DNA of 64,000 nt from Coriobacteriaceae bacterium. GTDB taxonomy: Bacteria; Actinomycetota; Coriobacteriia; Coriobacteriales; Coriobacteriaceae. Below the pieces are notes generated by a model. It saw nothing but the letters and a program-made list of their open reading frames with translations. It was not told where the DNA came from and did not search any database. Below, one piece after another: positions 15,417 through 25,233 of the stretch. The translations under genes and the position numbers were made by a program. Every line of letters begins with the position of its first letter. Position 1 is the stretch's first letter. Location: contig CABOHA010000001.1 in assembly GCA_902399975.1 (NCBI GenBank), positions 335,397 to 399,396 on the forward strand, written 5' to 3'.

Positions 15417-15592
15417 GGTGCCCACGTCCTTTCCGTTTTGGGTGGCGACGGTATGGAGCCTAGGACGCGGGGTTTTCCCAGGGGCGCAGGGCGCTCTGGG
15501 CGGTCGGTAGTCGTCGGCAAACGGCGGGTCGAGTTTTCAACAACCCTGCCTAACTGACCAAAACCTTGCCAAAAGCTTGACGGATACCGTTG

Positions 15593-15628
15593 AAAAAAGC
15601 GTCTCTCGACCGATGTCGAGAGACGCTT
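15593..15628 (-). terminator. Rho-independent terminator of asnS
   Basis: Read on the minus strand, a perfect 13-bp stem AAGCGTCTCTCGA / TCGAGAGACGCTT ends in six T. It is about 45 bp beyond the asnS stop. Confidence 0.93.
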
Positions 15629-15674
15629 GTGCGATGAGCGTTGGCGTGTGGCGACGCGAGCTAGCGTCCGACGA

Positions 15675-17078
15675 TTAGAAGTCGGCGTTGCCCACGGTGC
15701 GCGGGTGCGGCAGGACGTCGCGGATGTTGCCCACGCCGGTCAGGTACATGACCAGGCGCTCGAAGCCCAAGCCGTAGCCGGCGTGCTTGCAGGAACCATA
15801 GCGGCGCAGGTCCAGATAGTACTTGTACTGCTCGGGATTCATGCCCAGGTCCTTGATGCGGGCCTCGAGCAGGTCCAGGCGCTCCTCGCGCTGGGAGCCA
15901 CCGATGATCTCGCCGATGCCCGGCACCAAGCAGTCGGCGGCGGCGACGGTCTTGCCGTCGTCGTTCATGCGCATATAGAAGGCCTTGATCTCGGCCGGGT
16001 AGTCGGTTACGAAGGTCGGGCGCTTAAAGTGCTCCTCGGTCAGGAAGCGCTCATGCTCGGTCTGCAGGTCGATGCCCCAGCTCACGGGATAGTCAAACTT
16101 GTGACCGGCGGCGACGGCCTGCTCCAGGATCTCGACGGCCTCGGTGTAGGTAACGCGGGCAAAGTCTGAGTTTGCCACGTGGTCCAGGCGCTCGAGCAGG
16201 CCCTTGTCCACAAACTTGTTGAGCATGTTGAGCTCGTCGGGGCAGGTGGCCATAACGTCCTTGAGGACGTACTTGAGCATGGCCTCGGCGTTATCCATGT
16301 AGTCGTTCAGATCGGCAAAGGCCATCTCGGGCTCGATCATCCAAAACTCGGCGGCGTGGCGCGTGGTGTTGGAGTTTTCGGCGCGGAAGGTGGGGCCAAA
16401 GGTATACACGTCGCCAAAGGCCATGGCAAAGTTCTCGGCATTGAGCTGGCCGGACACGGTGAGGCTCGCATGCTTGCCAAAGAAGTCCTGGCTCCAGTCG
16501 ACCTCGCCGGACTCGGTGAGGGGCGGGTTTTTGGGGTCGAGCGTGGTCACGCGGAACATCTCGCCGGCGCCCTCGCAGTCACTCGTGGTGATGATGGGGG
16601 TGTTGACGTAGACAAAGCCCTGCTCCTGGAAGAAGCGGTGGATGGCTGCAGCCGCGACAGAGCGGATGCGGAACACGGCGCGGAACAGGTTGGTGCGCGG
16701 GCGCAGGTGCTGCTGGGTGCGCAGGAACTCGACGGTCGCGCGCTTCTTCTGCAGCGGGTAATCCGGGGCGCTGACGCCCTCGACCTCGATGGAAGTGGCA
16801 GAAAGCTCGAAAGGCTGGGGCGCATCGGGCGTCAGCTTGACGGTGCCGGTGCAAATGAGTGCGGCCGAGACGTTCTGATGGGCGATCTCGTCGTAGTTGT
16901 CGAGCGCCTCGCGGTTCATGACGACCTGCAGGTCGCGGAAGCAACTGCCGTCGTTGAGCGTAACAAAGCCAAAGTTTTTCATGTCGCGGACGGACTTGAC
17001 CCAGCCGGCGACGGTGACGGTCTGGCCACCGAGCGACTCGGCGTGCGTATAGAGCTGCGCGATTTTGGTGCGGTTCAC
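15675..17078 (-). CDS. asnS: Asparaginyl-tRNA synthetase
   Basis: 467 aa class IIb synthetase. The N-terminal OB fold ([20 protein letters not shown], then [15 protein letters not shown]) binds the anticodon. The catalytic domain shows motif 2 ([20 protein letters not shown]) and motif 3 ([15 protein letters not shown], followed by the [10 protein letters not shown] block typical of AsnRS/AspRS). The frame extends to 17144, but a GGGAGG site lies four bases before a GTG at 17078 that gives [10 protein letters not shown] and the normal length; an ATG at 17090 is the alternative. Monocistronic, with its own terminator. Confidence 0.93.
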   Translation of the reverse strand: MNRTKIAQLYTHAESLGGQTVTVAGWVKSVRDMKNFGFVTLNDGSCFRDLQVVMNREALDNYDEIAHQNVSAALICTGTVKLTPDAPQPFELSATSIEVEGVSAPDYPLQKKRATVEFLRTQQHLRPRTNLFRAVFRIRSVAAAAIHRFFQEQGFVYVNTPIITTSDCEGAGEMFRVTTLDPKNPPLTESGEVDWSQDFFGKHASLTVSGQLNAENFAMAFGDVYTFGPTFRAENSNTTRHAAEFWMIEPEMAFADLNDYMDNAEAMLKYVLKDVMATCPDELNMLNKFVDKGLLERLDHVANSDFARVTYTEAVEILEQAVAAGHKFDYPVSWGIDLQTEHERFLTEEHFKRPTFVTDYPAEIKAFYMRMNDDGKTVAAADCLVPGIGEIIGGSQREERLDLLEARIKDLGMNPEQYKYYLDLRRYGSCKHAGYGLGFERLVMYLTGVGNIRDVLPHPRTVGNADF

Positions 17079-17187
17079 GTATCCTCCCATAACGGTTGAA
17101 TGATAGTTATCCATACAGTTCGATATTCTAGCAGCTCGGCTCATTTGGGCTATACAGACAAGGCATTGACGGGATGGTTTTCAAACG

Positions 17188-17223
17188 AAAAGCGCCCACG
17201 GCCAAATGGTCGCGGGCGCTTTT
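17188..17223 (-). terminator. Terminator of the PTS IIA gene
   Basis: AAAAGCGCCC (17188-17197) pairs with GGGCGCTTTT (17214-17223). The minus-strand RNA ends in CTTTTCG, a usable if short T tract. Confidence 0.75.
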
Positions 17224-17258
17224 CGTGGTGTCTTTTGGCTGTGTAGCGCGGGACCTGG

Positions 17259-17822
17259 CTACTTGGTCTTGGCCACCAGCAGCGGGTCGCCCAGCTTGAC
17301 AAGCGGGTTGCCGCCGATAAGCGTTCCGGACTCGCCGACATGGTCGATGCTCTTAAGGCGATCGAGCTCGGAGACGATGACGGTCACGATATCCTCGTGA
17401 CCAGCGGCCTTAATGGCGTCGCGGTCGAAGCTGATGAGCGGCTGGCCCGCCTTGACCACATCGCCCATCTCGACAAAGCGGGCAAAACCCTTGCCATTCA
17501 TTTCCACGGTGCCCAGGCCGACATGGATGAACACGCGAAGACCGTCCTCGGTGATCATGCCGATGGAGTGGTTGGTGACGGTGGTGGCGCCGATGCGGCC
17601 GTTGGCGGGCGCATAGATGGTGCCGGTAATGGGCTCGATGCCATAGCCCTGGCCAAGCATGCCCGAGGCGATTGTCTCGTCGGGAACTTCGTCCAGGTTG
17701 ACGAGCACGCCGTTGACGGGGGCGTAGATGACGCCTTCGCGGGTGGCGAAGCTTGCTGCGGGCGGAATGGACGCCTCGCCGGTCGAGGTGAAGGTGGACT
17801 TAAGCGAATCGAGCAGACCCAT
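17259..17822 (-). CDS. crr: PTS glucose-type enzyme IIA component
   Basis: 187 aa phosphocarrier that passes phosphate from HPr to a IIB domain and often regulates carbon use. The IIA(Glc) fold is clear: IYAPVNGVLVNLDEVPDETI, MLGQGYGIEP, IYAPANGRIGATTVTNHSIG. The phosphorylated His is in VFIHVGLGTVEMNG. The frame is open to 17903, but ATG 17822 follows TTGGAGG and gives MGLLDSLK. No IIB or IIC gene adjoins it; the only IIC in the window is at 54428. The gene symbol is by family resemblance. Confidence 0.88.
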   Translation of the reverse strand: MGLLDSLKSTFTSTGEASIPPAASFATREGVIYAPVNGVLVNLDEVPDETIASGMLGQGYGIEPITGTIYAPANGRIGATTVTNHSIGMITEDGLRVFIHVGLGTVEMNGKGFARFVEMGDVVKAGQPLISFDRDAIKAAGHEDIVTVIVSELDRLKSIDHVGESGTLIGGNPLVKLGDPLLVAKTK

Positions 17823-18064
17823 AGTTGCCTCCAACTTAAATAGGCGCATATCGCGCGTTTGGTTTGCCGGAAACGTTTCATATGTGTTTCGCGGCTTGGT
17901 CAACGCCCCTATTCTACGCTGCTCAACGATGGTCCTGAGCTGGGATTATGTGATATATCAGTTGATGGGAATCTTATTGCGGGAGCGTTTCTGCACCGTG
18001 GGTCCAACTGGGGTACGCTTGAAGGCGAAAATGAGTGCGCACGAATCGCGCGAAGGGAGCACAT

Positions 18065-18964
18065 ATGATTGTCGAGAACCATGCGCTGTGGGGCGAGGAG
18101 CCGACCGAGGAATATCCGGCGACGTTTACGTATTTGGGTGCCGAGCCGCTGCCCGATAAACCGAATGGCCGCCGTCCTGCCGTGATTATCTGCGGCGGAG
18201 GTGCGTTTACGCATATCGCTCCGCATGAGCGGGATCCCGTGGCGTTTGCGTTTTTGGATCACGGCTACCAGGCCTTTGTGCTCAACTATGTCACGAGTTC
18301 TACGGGTGACGTGAGCTTTCCGCACCCCCAGGCAGATCTTGCCAAGATGGTCGCCACGGTGCGTGCGAATGCCGACGAGTGGCATGTCGATCCCAAGCGC
18401 GTGTGCGTCGTGGGCTTTTCTGCGGGCGGCATGATCTGTGCCTCGCTGGCAACGCAGTGGAAGACCGGCCCCTTCGCGGCACTTGCCGGGGCGCGTCCGG
18501 ACGACATCCGTCCCGATGCCGTGGTGCTGGGCTATCCGCTGCTCGACTTTGCCTATGTGCGCGACATGCAGACGCGCGATCCGCGCATTGACTTGCGTGT
18601 GCCCAAGACGGGCGGTAAGACGGGGCGCGATTTGCTCAACGACTATCTGTCGATGGTGACGGGCGGCGAGGCGACCGACGAGCACTTGGCCGATATCTGC
18701 CCTACCACGCATGTTTCGCGTCAGATGCCGCCGACCTTTGTGTGGGGCGTGTCCGACGACAAGACGGCGCCGATCGCGCAGGTCTATCCCTTTGCGCAGC
18801 GCATGGCCGAGGAGGGCGTCGCTTGCGAGATGCACGTCTTTGACCAGGGCGGTCACGGCCTTTCACTCGGCAACGCCAACACCGCGGTCGACAACGAGGA
18901 CAAGCAGGTTTCCGTCCGTCCCTGGATCCGCCTGGCCTTCCGCTTCCTGGAGCGTCATATGTAA
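18065..18964 (+). CDS. Alpha/beta hydrolase (acetylesterase-like)
   Basis: 299 aa serine hydrolase resembling acetyl-xylan or carboxyl esterases. The oxyanion region is PAVIICGGGAFTHIAPHE, the nucleophile elbow is VVGFSAGGM, the acid is probably in WGVSDDKTAP and the catalytic His in DQGGHGLSLG. Start ATG 18065 has AAGGGAG ahead (an upstream in-frame ATG at 18035 does not). A small beta-rich gene follows after 47 bp. No signal peptide, so the substrate is likely an intracellular acylated sugar. Confidence 0.88.
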   Translation: MIVENHALWGEEPTEEYPATFTYLGAEPLPDKPNGRRPAVIICGGGAFTHIAPHERDPVAFAFLDHGYQAFVLNYVTSSTGDVSFPHPQADLAKMVATVRANADEWHVDPKRVCVVGFSAGGMICASLATQWKTGPFAALAGARPDDIRPDAVVLGYPLLDFAYVRDMQTRDPRIDLRVPKTGGKTGRDLLNDYLSMVTGGEATDEHLADICPTTHVSRQMPPTFVWGVSDDKTAPIAQVYPFAQRMAEEGVACEMHVFDQGGHGLSLGNANTAVDNEDKQVSVRPWIRLAFRFLERHM

Positions 18965-19011
18965 AAGTAGACTATTTACCCATTTCAAAAAGCCTGCTCA
19001 GAGGAGGAACC

Positions 19012-19332
19012 ATGCTTGAGGGTACGTATGCGGTTTCGGCCCAGACGCCGGTGGGGAGTAAACGCGGCGAGGTGACGTTTTCACACGGGGCGAACGGCGC
19101 GCTCAGGGCAGTACTAAACGTCAGGGGTCTCAATATCGCTCTCTCGAGCGCCCGCGCTGAGGGCGATTTTTTTGAGCTCTCGGGTACTATCTCCCACGTC
19201 TTGATGGGCAAAGTGCCCTTTACATGCACGGGGTCGGTCGAGGGTGATCGACTCATCGCTACCGCGCGGTCGGGTTCCGTTTCGATCTCGCTGAGCGGTA
19301 TGCGCAAAGAGCTTTCGGGGCGCACGGCATAA
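19012..19332 (+). CDS. Small beta-rich protein of unknown function
   Basis: 106 aa, not recognised with certainty. The sequence alternates short strands (EGTYAVSAQTPVGSKRGEVT, LIATARSGSVSISLSG) and has no membrane helix or signal peptide, which suggests a small beta-barrel. Start ATG 19012 has GAGGAGG eight bases before. It lies 47 bp after the hydrolase and is probably co-transcribed with it. Its function cannot be named from sequence. Confidence 0.7.
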   Translation: MLEGTYAVSAQTPVGSKRGEVTFSHGANGALRAVLNVRGLNIALSSARAEGDFFELSGTISHVLMGKVPFTCTGSVEGDRLIATARSGSVSISLSGMRKELSGRTA

Positions 19333-19405
19333 AGTTTGCGCAGGTAAACATCGGTATTTGACTTTATAAAATAGTTCAGAGCGCTATCATTTGTCGTTAC
19401 GAGTT

Positions 19406-19439
19406 GGTTAGCCCCGGTAAACGGTTAGCCGCGTCTAAC
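19406..19439 (+). promoter_or_regulatory. Candidate iron-regulator operator before feoAB
   Basis: Two direct copies of GGTTAGCC (19406-19413 and 19423-19430), 17 bp apart, with CTAAC at 19435-19439 making a GTTAG..CTAAC dyad. GGTTAGCC-type half-sites are those of DtxR/IdeR repressors. Placement just ahead of an iron transporter supports iron control; spacing is not the textbook 19-bp box. Confidence 0.45.
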
Positions 19440-19453
19440 GAAAGGATGAGCGC

Positions 19454-21814
19454 GTGAAGCTCGATACGCTCGAGATTGGAAAGGACGCCGTTGTCGCATC
19501 GGTGACATCTGACGATCAGGCACTCCGACAGCATATTTTGGACATGGGCCTAACGCCGGGCACCGAAGTCACCATGATGAAGTACGCCCCCATGGGCGAC
19601 CCGCTCGAGATTCGCCTGCGTGGCTACGAGTTGACGCTGCGCAAGGACGATGCCGCTCGCATCGAGCTCGTGGGTGTTCACGACACCGATACGGGTCCGC
19701 GCGCTAACGCCGCAATCGGCACGACGGAGCACCCGGCACTTGGCGAGGGGACGTATTCGCCCCGTGCGGCAAAAACGGCCGTGCCCGAGGGTGCGCCGCT
19801 GCATTTCGCCCTTGCCGGCAACCAAAACTGCGGCAAGACTACGTTGTTCAACCAGCTGACGGGCTCCAACCAGCACGTCGGTAACTTTCCCGGCGTGACG
19901 GTCGACCGCAAGGACGGTACTATCCGTAACCATCCCGAGGCGGGCGTTACCGACCTGCCCGGCATCTATTCGCTGTCGCCGTACACGGGCGAAGAGATCG
20001 TCAGCCGCCAATTCATCTTGGATGAAAACCCCGACGCCATCATCGATATCATCGACGCCACCAACATCGAGCGTAACCTGTACCTGACGCTGCAGCTTAT
20101 GGAGCTCGACCGCCCCATGGTCATCGCGCTCAACATGATGGACGAGGTGACGGCCAACGGCGGCGCCGTGGACGTCAACCTGCTCGAGAGCCTGTTGGGC
20201 GTGCCTGTTGTCCCCATTAGCGCTGCCCGCAACGAGGGCATCGGCGAGTTGGTGGATCATGCCTTGCACGTGGCGCGGTTCCGCGAGTGCCCCGGTCGCC
20301 TGGACTTCTGCGCGCCCGATGGTCCAGACGGCGGCGCGCTGCATCGCTGCATTCACGGCATCGCCAACCTTATCGAGGACCATGCCGCGACGGCGCACAT
20401 TCCCGTGCGTTTTGCGGCGACCAAGCTGGTTGAGGGCGACGAGCTGGTGACCGAGGCACTTCATCTGGATCGCAACGAGCTTGACGCCATCGAGCACATC
20501 ATTACCCAGATGGAGGGCGAGGCCGGCACCGACCGTCTATCTGCGCTGGCCGACATGCGCTTCGGCTTTATCGGCGACGTGTGCGGGCGCTGCGTCGTAA
20601 AGCCGCACGAGAGCCGCGAGCACGTGCGCTCCGTCAAGATTGACCGCATCCTGACAGGTCGTTACACAGCCATTCCGGCGTTCCTGGTGATCATGGGCCT
20701 CGTCTTTTGGCTGACGTTTGGCGTGATCGGCGCGGCGTTGCAGGGACTTATGGAGGACGGCATCGCTGCCATCATCGCCTCGGCCGATGCGGGTCTCAAG
20801 GCGTTCGGCACCAACGACGTGGTGCGCTCGCTGGCCGTCGACGGTGTTCTCACGGGCGTGGGCAGCGTGCTGACCTTCCTGCCGATCATCGTCGTGCTCT
20901 TCTTGTTCCTCTCCATTCTGGAAGACTCGGGCTACATGGCGCGCGTGGCCTTTGTCATGGATAAGGTATTGCGTCGCTTTGGCCTGTCGGGCCGCAGCTT
21001 TGTGCCCATGCTCGTCGGTTTTGGCTGCACCGTGCCGGCTATCATGTCGACCCGTACGCTCCCATCCGAGCACGACCGCAAGATGACGGTCATGCTCACG
21101 CCGTTCATGAGCTGTTCGGCCAAGTTGCCGGTCTACGGTCTGCTGTGCGGGGCGTTTTTCCCGCAGGCGACAGTTCCCGCCATGGTCTCGCTCTATCTGA
21201 TTGGCATTGCGGTCGGATGCATAGCGGCTTTGGTGCTCAACCGCACGGCATTTAAGGGCGACCCGGTGCCGTTTATCATGGAGCTCCCCAATTACCGCCT
21301 GCCGAGCGTTAAGACGACGGTGATGCTGGCATGGGATAAGGCCAAGGACTTCATCACCAAGGCCTTCACCATTATCTTTGCCGCTACGGTGGTCATTTGG
21401 TTCCTTCAGACGTTCGACATCCGCTTTAATGTGGTCGCCGATCAGTCGCAAAGCCTGCTTGCGGGTCTCGGCAGCATCATCGCGCCGGCGCTGGCGCCGC
21501 TTGGGTTTGGCGATTGGCGAGCATCCACGGCGCTCGTCACCGGCCTTATCGCCAAGGAGAGTGTCATCTCGACCCTCACGGTGCTTTTGGGCGCGACCTC
21601 GCCCGCGGCACTGTCAGCCATGTTTTCGCCGTTTACCGCTTACGTGTTCCTGGTCTTTACGCTGCTGTACCCGCCCTGCGTGGCGGCCATCGGTGCCGTC
21701 AAGAGCGAGCTGGGTGCGCGCTATGCCGTTGCCGTGTTGGCGTTTCAGGTGACGGTCGCCTGGATCGTGGCGTTTGTCGTGCATTCGGCGGGCATATTGT
21801 TGGGGTTGGCTTAG
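19454..21814 (+). CDS. feoB: Ferrous iron transporter, FeoA-FeoB fusion
   Basis: 786 aa. Residues 1-78 are a FeoA-like SH3 domain (HILDMGLTPGTEVTMMKYAP). A G-protein domain follows: P-loop GNQNCGKTTLFN, NFPGVTVDRKDG, DLPGIYSLSPY and NMMDEV. The C-terminal half is the membrane permease with two Gate-type motifs (SFVPMLVGFGCTVPAIMSTR; SCSAKLPVYGLLCGAFFP). The GTG at 19454 has AAAGGA eight bases upstream. FeoA and FeoB are normally separate genes; here the polypeptide is continuous. Possible DtxR-type operator upstream; terminator hairpin downstream. Confidence 0.95.
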   Translation: MKLDTLEIGKDAVVASVTSDDQALRQHILDMGLTPGTEVTMMKYAPMGDPLEIRLRGYELTLRKDDAARIELVGVHDTDTGPRANAAIGTTEHPALGEGTYSPRAAKTAVPEGAPLHFALAGNQNCGKTTLFNQLTGSNQHVGNFPGVTVDRKDGTIRNHPEAGVTDLPGIYSLSPYTGEEIVSRQFILDENPDAIIDIIDATNIERNLYLTLQLMELDRPMVIALNMMDEVTANGGAVDVNLLESLLGVPVVPISAARNEGIGELVDHALHVARFRECPGRLDFCAPDGPDGGALHRCIHGIANLIEDHAATAHIPVRFAATKLVEGDELVTEALHLDRNELDAIEHIITQMEGEAGTDRLSALADMRFGFIGDVCGRCVVKPHESREHVRSVKIDRILTGRYTAIPAFLVIMGLVFWLTFGVIGAALQGLMEDGIAAIIASADAGLKAFGTNDVVRSLAVDGVLTGVGSVLTFLPIIVVLFLFLSILEDSGYMARVAFVMDKVLRRFGLSGRSFVPMLVGFGCTVPAIMSTRTLPSEHDRKMTVMLTPFMSCSAKLPVYGLLCGAFFPQATVPAMVSLYLIGIAVGCIAALVLNRTAFKGDPVPFIMELPNYRLPSVKTTVMLAWDKAKDFITKAFTIIFAATVVIWFLQTFDIRFNVVADQSQSLLAGLGSIIAPALAPLGFGDWRASTALVTGLIAKESVISTLTVLLGATSPAALSAMFSPFTAYVFLVFTLLYPPCVAAIGAVKSELGARYAVAVLAFQVTVAWIVAFVVHSAGILLGLA

Positions 21815-21854
21815 CTATTTATTGACGGCGCAACCCCTGTGTATTGAGTTGATT

Positions 21855-21891
21855 ACGGCCCCGCATCTGTTGCTGACGGATGCGGGGCCGT
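21855..21891 (+). terminator. Hairpin after feoB
   Basis: Perfect 13-bp stem ACGGCCCCGCATC / GATGCGGGGCCGT, then TGCTATAT. Strong stem, weak T tract. Confidence 0.7.
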
Positions 21892-21938
21892 TGCTATATA
21901 ATCGCCCATCGCTCAAGACAATCGGAGAGGGTTCCTAC

Positions 21939-23135
21939 ATGACTCAGGCAAGACAAGATGGCATCTCGCTCAAGCAGTGGCTCCCGCTTATCGGGCTCGC
22001 CTGCTGTGCGTTCGTGTTCAACACGTCGGAGTTCATGCCCATCGGCCTTCTGACTGATATCGCCGCGTCGTTCTCGCTCACCGAGGCCCAGGCAGGCATC
22101 ATGATCTCGGTCTATGCTTGGGGCGTCATGCTGCTGTCGCTGCCACTCATGGTGTTTGCCTCGCGCTTTGAGTTCAAGCGTATGCTGCTCGGCGTGCTCG
22201 CCGTGTTTTCTCTGGGTCAGTTCCTGTCCGCTGTGGCACCGACATATCCCATCCTGGTCTGTGCGCGCCTGGTGGTCGCTTGCGCACATGCCGTGTTCTG
22301 GTCGGTCGCCTCGATTATGGCCTCGCGCCTGGTCGACAGTCGCCACGGGGCGCTCGCCATTAGCATGATCGCCACGGGCTCGTCCATCGCGCAGATCTTT
22401 GGCCTGCCGATCGGCCGCGCCATCGGACTGGCCGTGGGCTGGCGCATGACATTCGCCGTGGTCGGGGCCCTCTCGGCTGTCGCGGTTGTCTACCAGGCCG
22501 CGGTGTTCCCGGCCATGCCGGCGGGCGAGCGCTTTACCGTCAAACAGCTGCCCGAGCTGCTCAAGAACCCGTTCCTGATTGCGCTCTACGCGGTCACGGT
22601 CTTTATGGCGACCGGCTATTATGCGGGTTACAGCTATATCGAGCCGTTCCTGGCGCAGGTCGCGCACGTCGACGCAAGCGCTATTACCATGACGCTGACG
22701 GCGTTTGGCTGCTCTGGTCTGCTCGGAAGCTGGCTGTTTGGCCGCCTGTTCGATGGGCATCGCTTCCCGTTCTTGGCTATCACGCTCTCCGGCGTGCCGG
22801 TGGCTCTGCTGCTCGTGGGTCCGGTCGCATCGTCGCTCGTAGCAGTGCTTGCCGTCTGCGCGCTATGGGGCTGCTGCTCCACGGCCTTTAACGTTGCGTT
22901 CCAGGCCGAGCTCATCAAGTACACGCCGGCGGATTCGTCGGCCGTCGCCATGTCGATCTTCTCGGGCCTGTTTAACCTCGGTATCGGCACGGGCACCGCA
23001 ATCGGCGGCGCCGTGGTTTCGGGTCCCGGTATCGCTTGGATTGGCTTTGCGGGCGGGGCGATTACCGTCGTGGGCGTCATCCTTGCCATCACCGTACTGT
23101 TCCCAGCCATACGCCGCGCAAAGCCCGTCGCCTAA
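21939..23135 (+). CDS. MFS transporter, sugar-efflux/multidrug (DHA1) type
   Basis: 398 aa with about twelve membrane segments (WLPLIGLACCAFVFNTSEFM near the start). The stretch EFMPIGLLTDIAASFSLTEA and the later ASRFEFKRMLLGVL loop resemble the SotB/AraJ/YdhP group of sugar or drug exporters. The frame opens at 21774, but ATG 21939 with GGAGAGG ahead and no membrane segment before it is the start. Single gene; substrate unknown. Confidence 0.88.
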   Translation: MTQARQDGISLKQWLPLIGLACCAFVFNTSEFMPIGLLTDIAASFSLTEAQAGIMISVYAWGVMLLSLPLMVFASRFEFKRMLLGVLAVFSLGQFLSAVAPTYPILVCARLVVACAHAVFWSVASIMASRLVDSRHGALAISMIATGSSIAQIFGLPIGRAIGLAVGWRMTFAVVGALSAVAVVYQAAVFPAMPAGERFTVKQLPELLKNPFLIALYAVTVFMATGYYAGYSYIEPFLAQVAHVDASAITMTLTAFGCSGLLGSWLFGRLFDGHRFPFLAITLSGVPVALLLVGPVASSLVAVLAVCALWGCCSTAFNVAFQAELIKYTPADSSAVAMSIFSGLFNLGIGTGTAIGGAVVSGPGIAWIGFAGGAITVVGVILAITVLFPAIRRAKPVA

Positions 23136-23151
23136 TCACGTCCCCTCATCA

Positions 23152-23217
23152 GCTGCGGTGGAATAGCTCCTGTTTAAGGCCTCTGAAGGCCCAAGCAGGA
23201 ATTATTTCACCGCAACT
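23152..23217. terminator. Long hairpin after the MFS gene
   Basis: The arms (left GCTGCGGTGGAATAGCTCCT, right its near-complement to 23217) form about 30 pairs, with most deviations compatible with G-T pairing, around CTGA. There is no T run. Could be a bidirectional 3'-end structure. Confidence 0.5.
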
Positions 23218-23288
23218 TATTTTGGGGGAGAGGATACAAGCCGGGCATACAATGGATATCGTTGTGTTGAGCTTACCGGGAGGTTGCT

Positions 23289-24665
23289 ATGTGGGCATAC
23301 GAGACGACGTTCTATCAGATCTATCCGCTGGGCTTTTGCGGAGCTCCGCGCGAAAACGCCGCTCCCGTTGCCGAGGATGAACTCGCCCAGGCTGCCAACG
23401 CTGCGCCCGACCCCGATGCACCCATCATGAAGATCGCCCAATGGGCTGACTACCTGCAAGAACTCGGCGTTGGCGCTGTGCTCATCAACCCGCCGCTCGA
23501 ATCCGACAGCCACGGCTATGATACGCGCAGCCTGCGCCATGTCGACCGCCGCCTGGGCGGGGATGCCGATTTTGCCGCCGTATGCGAGACGCTGCACGCC
23601 CATGGCATCCGTGTGGTGCTCGATGCGGTCTTCAACCACGTCGGCCGCGGCTTCTGGGCCTTCCGTGATGTGCAGGAGCGTAAGTGGGACTCGCCGTACA
23701 AGGACTGGTTCCACATTAGCTTTGACGGCGACTCCTGCTATGGCGACGGCTTTTGGTACGAGGGTTGGGAAGGCCATTTTGAACTTGTGAAGCTCAACCT
23801 GCAAAATCCCGCTGTGGTCGATTACCTGCTCGAGTCCGTGCGCCGTTGGGCTGACGTGTTTGGCGTCGACGGCCTGCGCCTGGACGTTGCCTATATGCTC
23901 GACCGCGACTTCATGCGTCGTCTGCATACCTTTACCCGCGAGCTCAAGCCCGATTTTGTGCTGATCGGCGAGACGCTCCACGGCGACTACAACCAGATCG
24001 TCAACGACGAGATGCTTGACTCCTGCACCAACTACGAGTGCTACAAGGGCCTGTACTCCAGCTTTAACTCGGTCAACATGTTCGAGATTGCCCATTCGCT
24101 GCATCGCCAGTTTGGCGGCGATCCGTGGTGCATCTACCGCGGCAAACACCTGCTGTCGTTTGTCGACAACCACGACGTGCCGCGCCTGGCGAGCATCCTC
24201 ACCGACAAGTCGTGCCTGCGTCCCGCCTATGGCATGCTCTTTGGCATGCCGGGCATTCCGTGTGTCTACTATGGCAGCGAGTGGGGAATTGCCGGCGAAA
24301 AGGGCGGCCCCGATGGCGACTGGGCGCTGCGACCTGCGCTCGATGAGCCTGCGCCCAACGAGCTGACGGCGTTCATCACGCAGCTTGCGCACCTTCGCTC
24401 GGCCGACGACGCGGCGGCCCGTGCTCTCAACTACGGTGCCTATCGCAACGTGGTGATCCAGAACAAGCAGCTGCTGTTCGAGCGCGCCTGTGACGGCGCG
24501 ACGGTGCTCGTGGCGGTGAACGCCGTGGGCGAGCCTTACACCTTTGGCGCCGGCGAGCTCAACGGGTCCTTTGTCGACCTGCTTGCCGATGGCGTGCCCA
24601 CGGTCGAGCTGGCTGGCTCCCTTGAGCTTGCGCCCTACGAGGTGCGCTATCTGTTGAGGGCCTAG
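23289..24665 (+). CDS. GH13 alpha-amylase family enzyme
   Basis: 458 aa intracellular alpha-glucan hydrolase of the cyclomaltodextrinase/maltodextrin-glucosidase kind. The barrel motifs are VVLDAVFNHV, GLRLDVAYM (nucleophile Asp), LIGETLHG (acid/base Glu) and FVDNHD (transition-state Asp). No signal peptide, so it acts on imported oligosaccharides. Start ATG 23289 has GGGAGG upstream. The DNA glycosylase gene begins 3 bp after its stop. Confidence 0.93.
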   Translation: MWAYETTFYQIYPLGFCGAPRENAAPVAEDELAQAANAAPDPDAPIMKIAQWADYLQELGVGAVLINPPLESDSHGYDTRSLRHVDRRLGGDADFAAVCETLHAHGIRVVLDAVFNHVGRGFWAFRDVQERKWDSPYKDWFHISFDGDSCYGDGFWYEGWEGHFELVKLNLQNPAVVDYLLESVRRWADVFGVDGLRLDVAYMLDRDFMRRLHTFTRELKPDFVLIGETLHGDYNQIVNDEMLDSCTNYECYKGLYSSFNSVNMFEIAHSLHRQFGGDPWCIYRGKHLLSFVDNHDVPRLASILTDKSCLRPAYGMLFGMPGIPCVYYGSEWGIAGEKGGPDGDWALRPALDEPAPNELTAFITQLAHLRSADDAAARALNYGAYRNVVIQNKQLLFERACDGATVLVAVNAVGEPYTFGAGELNGSFVDLLADGVPTVELAGSLELAPYEVRYLLRA

Positions 24666-24668
24666 GCC

Positions 24669-25232
24669 ATGGCTGCGTCCGACGAGGGCTATCAACATAT
24701 TGAGCATGGGTTTGAACCCGTGTTTGACGAGCGCTCGCGCGTTTTGATGCTGGGGTCGTTTCCCTCGGTGCTCTCGCGTGCCAATGCCTTCTACTATGGC
24801 AATCCGCAGAACCGCTTTTGGCGGGTCACGGCGGCGTGTCTCGGTGTGCCTGTGCCGCCCAACGAGGGTGATCCTTTGGCAAGCGGTGAGCCCGCGACGC
24901 TCGATGCCTCCATTGCCGCCAAGCGGGCCATGCTGCTGAACGGCGGCGTGGCCCTGTGGGATGCAATCGAGGGCTGCGACATTAAGGGCTCGAGCGACGC
25001 GAGCATTCGCAACGTTGTGCCGGCACATATCGAGCGCATTACCGATGCAGCTCCCATTGAGCAGGTGATATGCAACGGTGGTACGGCTGGCCGGCTCTAC
25101 AAGCGCTATCTACAAGAACGCACCGGGCTGCCCGCCATCGTCCTGCCCTCGACAAGTCCTGCCAATGCGGCTTGGCGTCTTGAGCGCCTTGTCGAGCGCT
25201 GGCGCGAGGCAGTTGACTGGGCTGCTCTCTAA
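24669..25232 (+). CDS. Hypoxanthine-DNA glycosylase (UDG family 6)
   Basis: 187 aa base-excision repair enzyme that removes deaminated adenine. Motif 1 is LMLGSFPSVLSRANAFYYGN with NPQNRFW, and the C-terminal motif is LPSTSPANA, both diagnostic of the family-6 glycosylases in the uracil-DNA glycosylase superfamily. Three bases after the GH13 gene; no clear ribosome-binding site, so translation probably relies on coupling. Confidence 0.88.
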   Translation: MAASDEGYQHIEHGFEPVFDERSRVLMLGSFPSVLSRANAFYYGNPQNRFWRVTAACLGVPVPPNEGDPLASGEPATLDASIAAKRAMLLNGGVALWDAIEGCDIKGSSDASIRNVVPAHIERITDAAPIEQVICNGGTAGRLYKRYLQERTGLPAIVLPSTSPANAAWRLERLVERWREAVDWAAL

Positions 25233-25233
25233 T

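Noticed and set aside
19358..19390. feoB promoter from TTGACT to TATCAT
   Set aside because: Spacing is 21 bp, too long for a standard promoter; not listed as a feature.
23217..25028. A 603-codon antisense frame over the GH13 and glycosylase genes
   Set aside because: Shadow of real genes with catalytic motifs on the plus strand.
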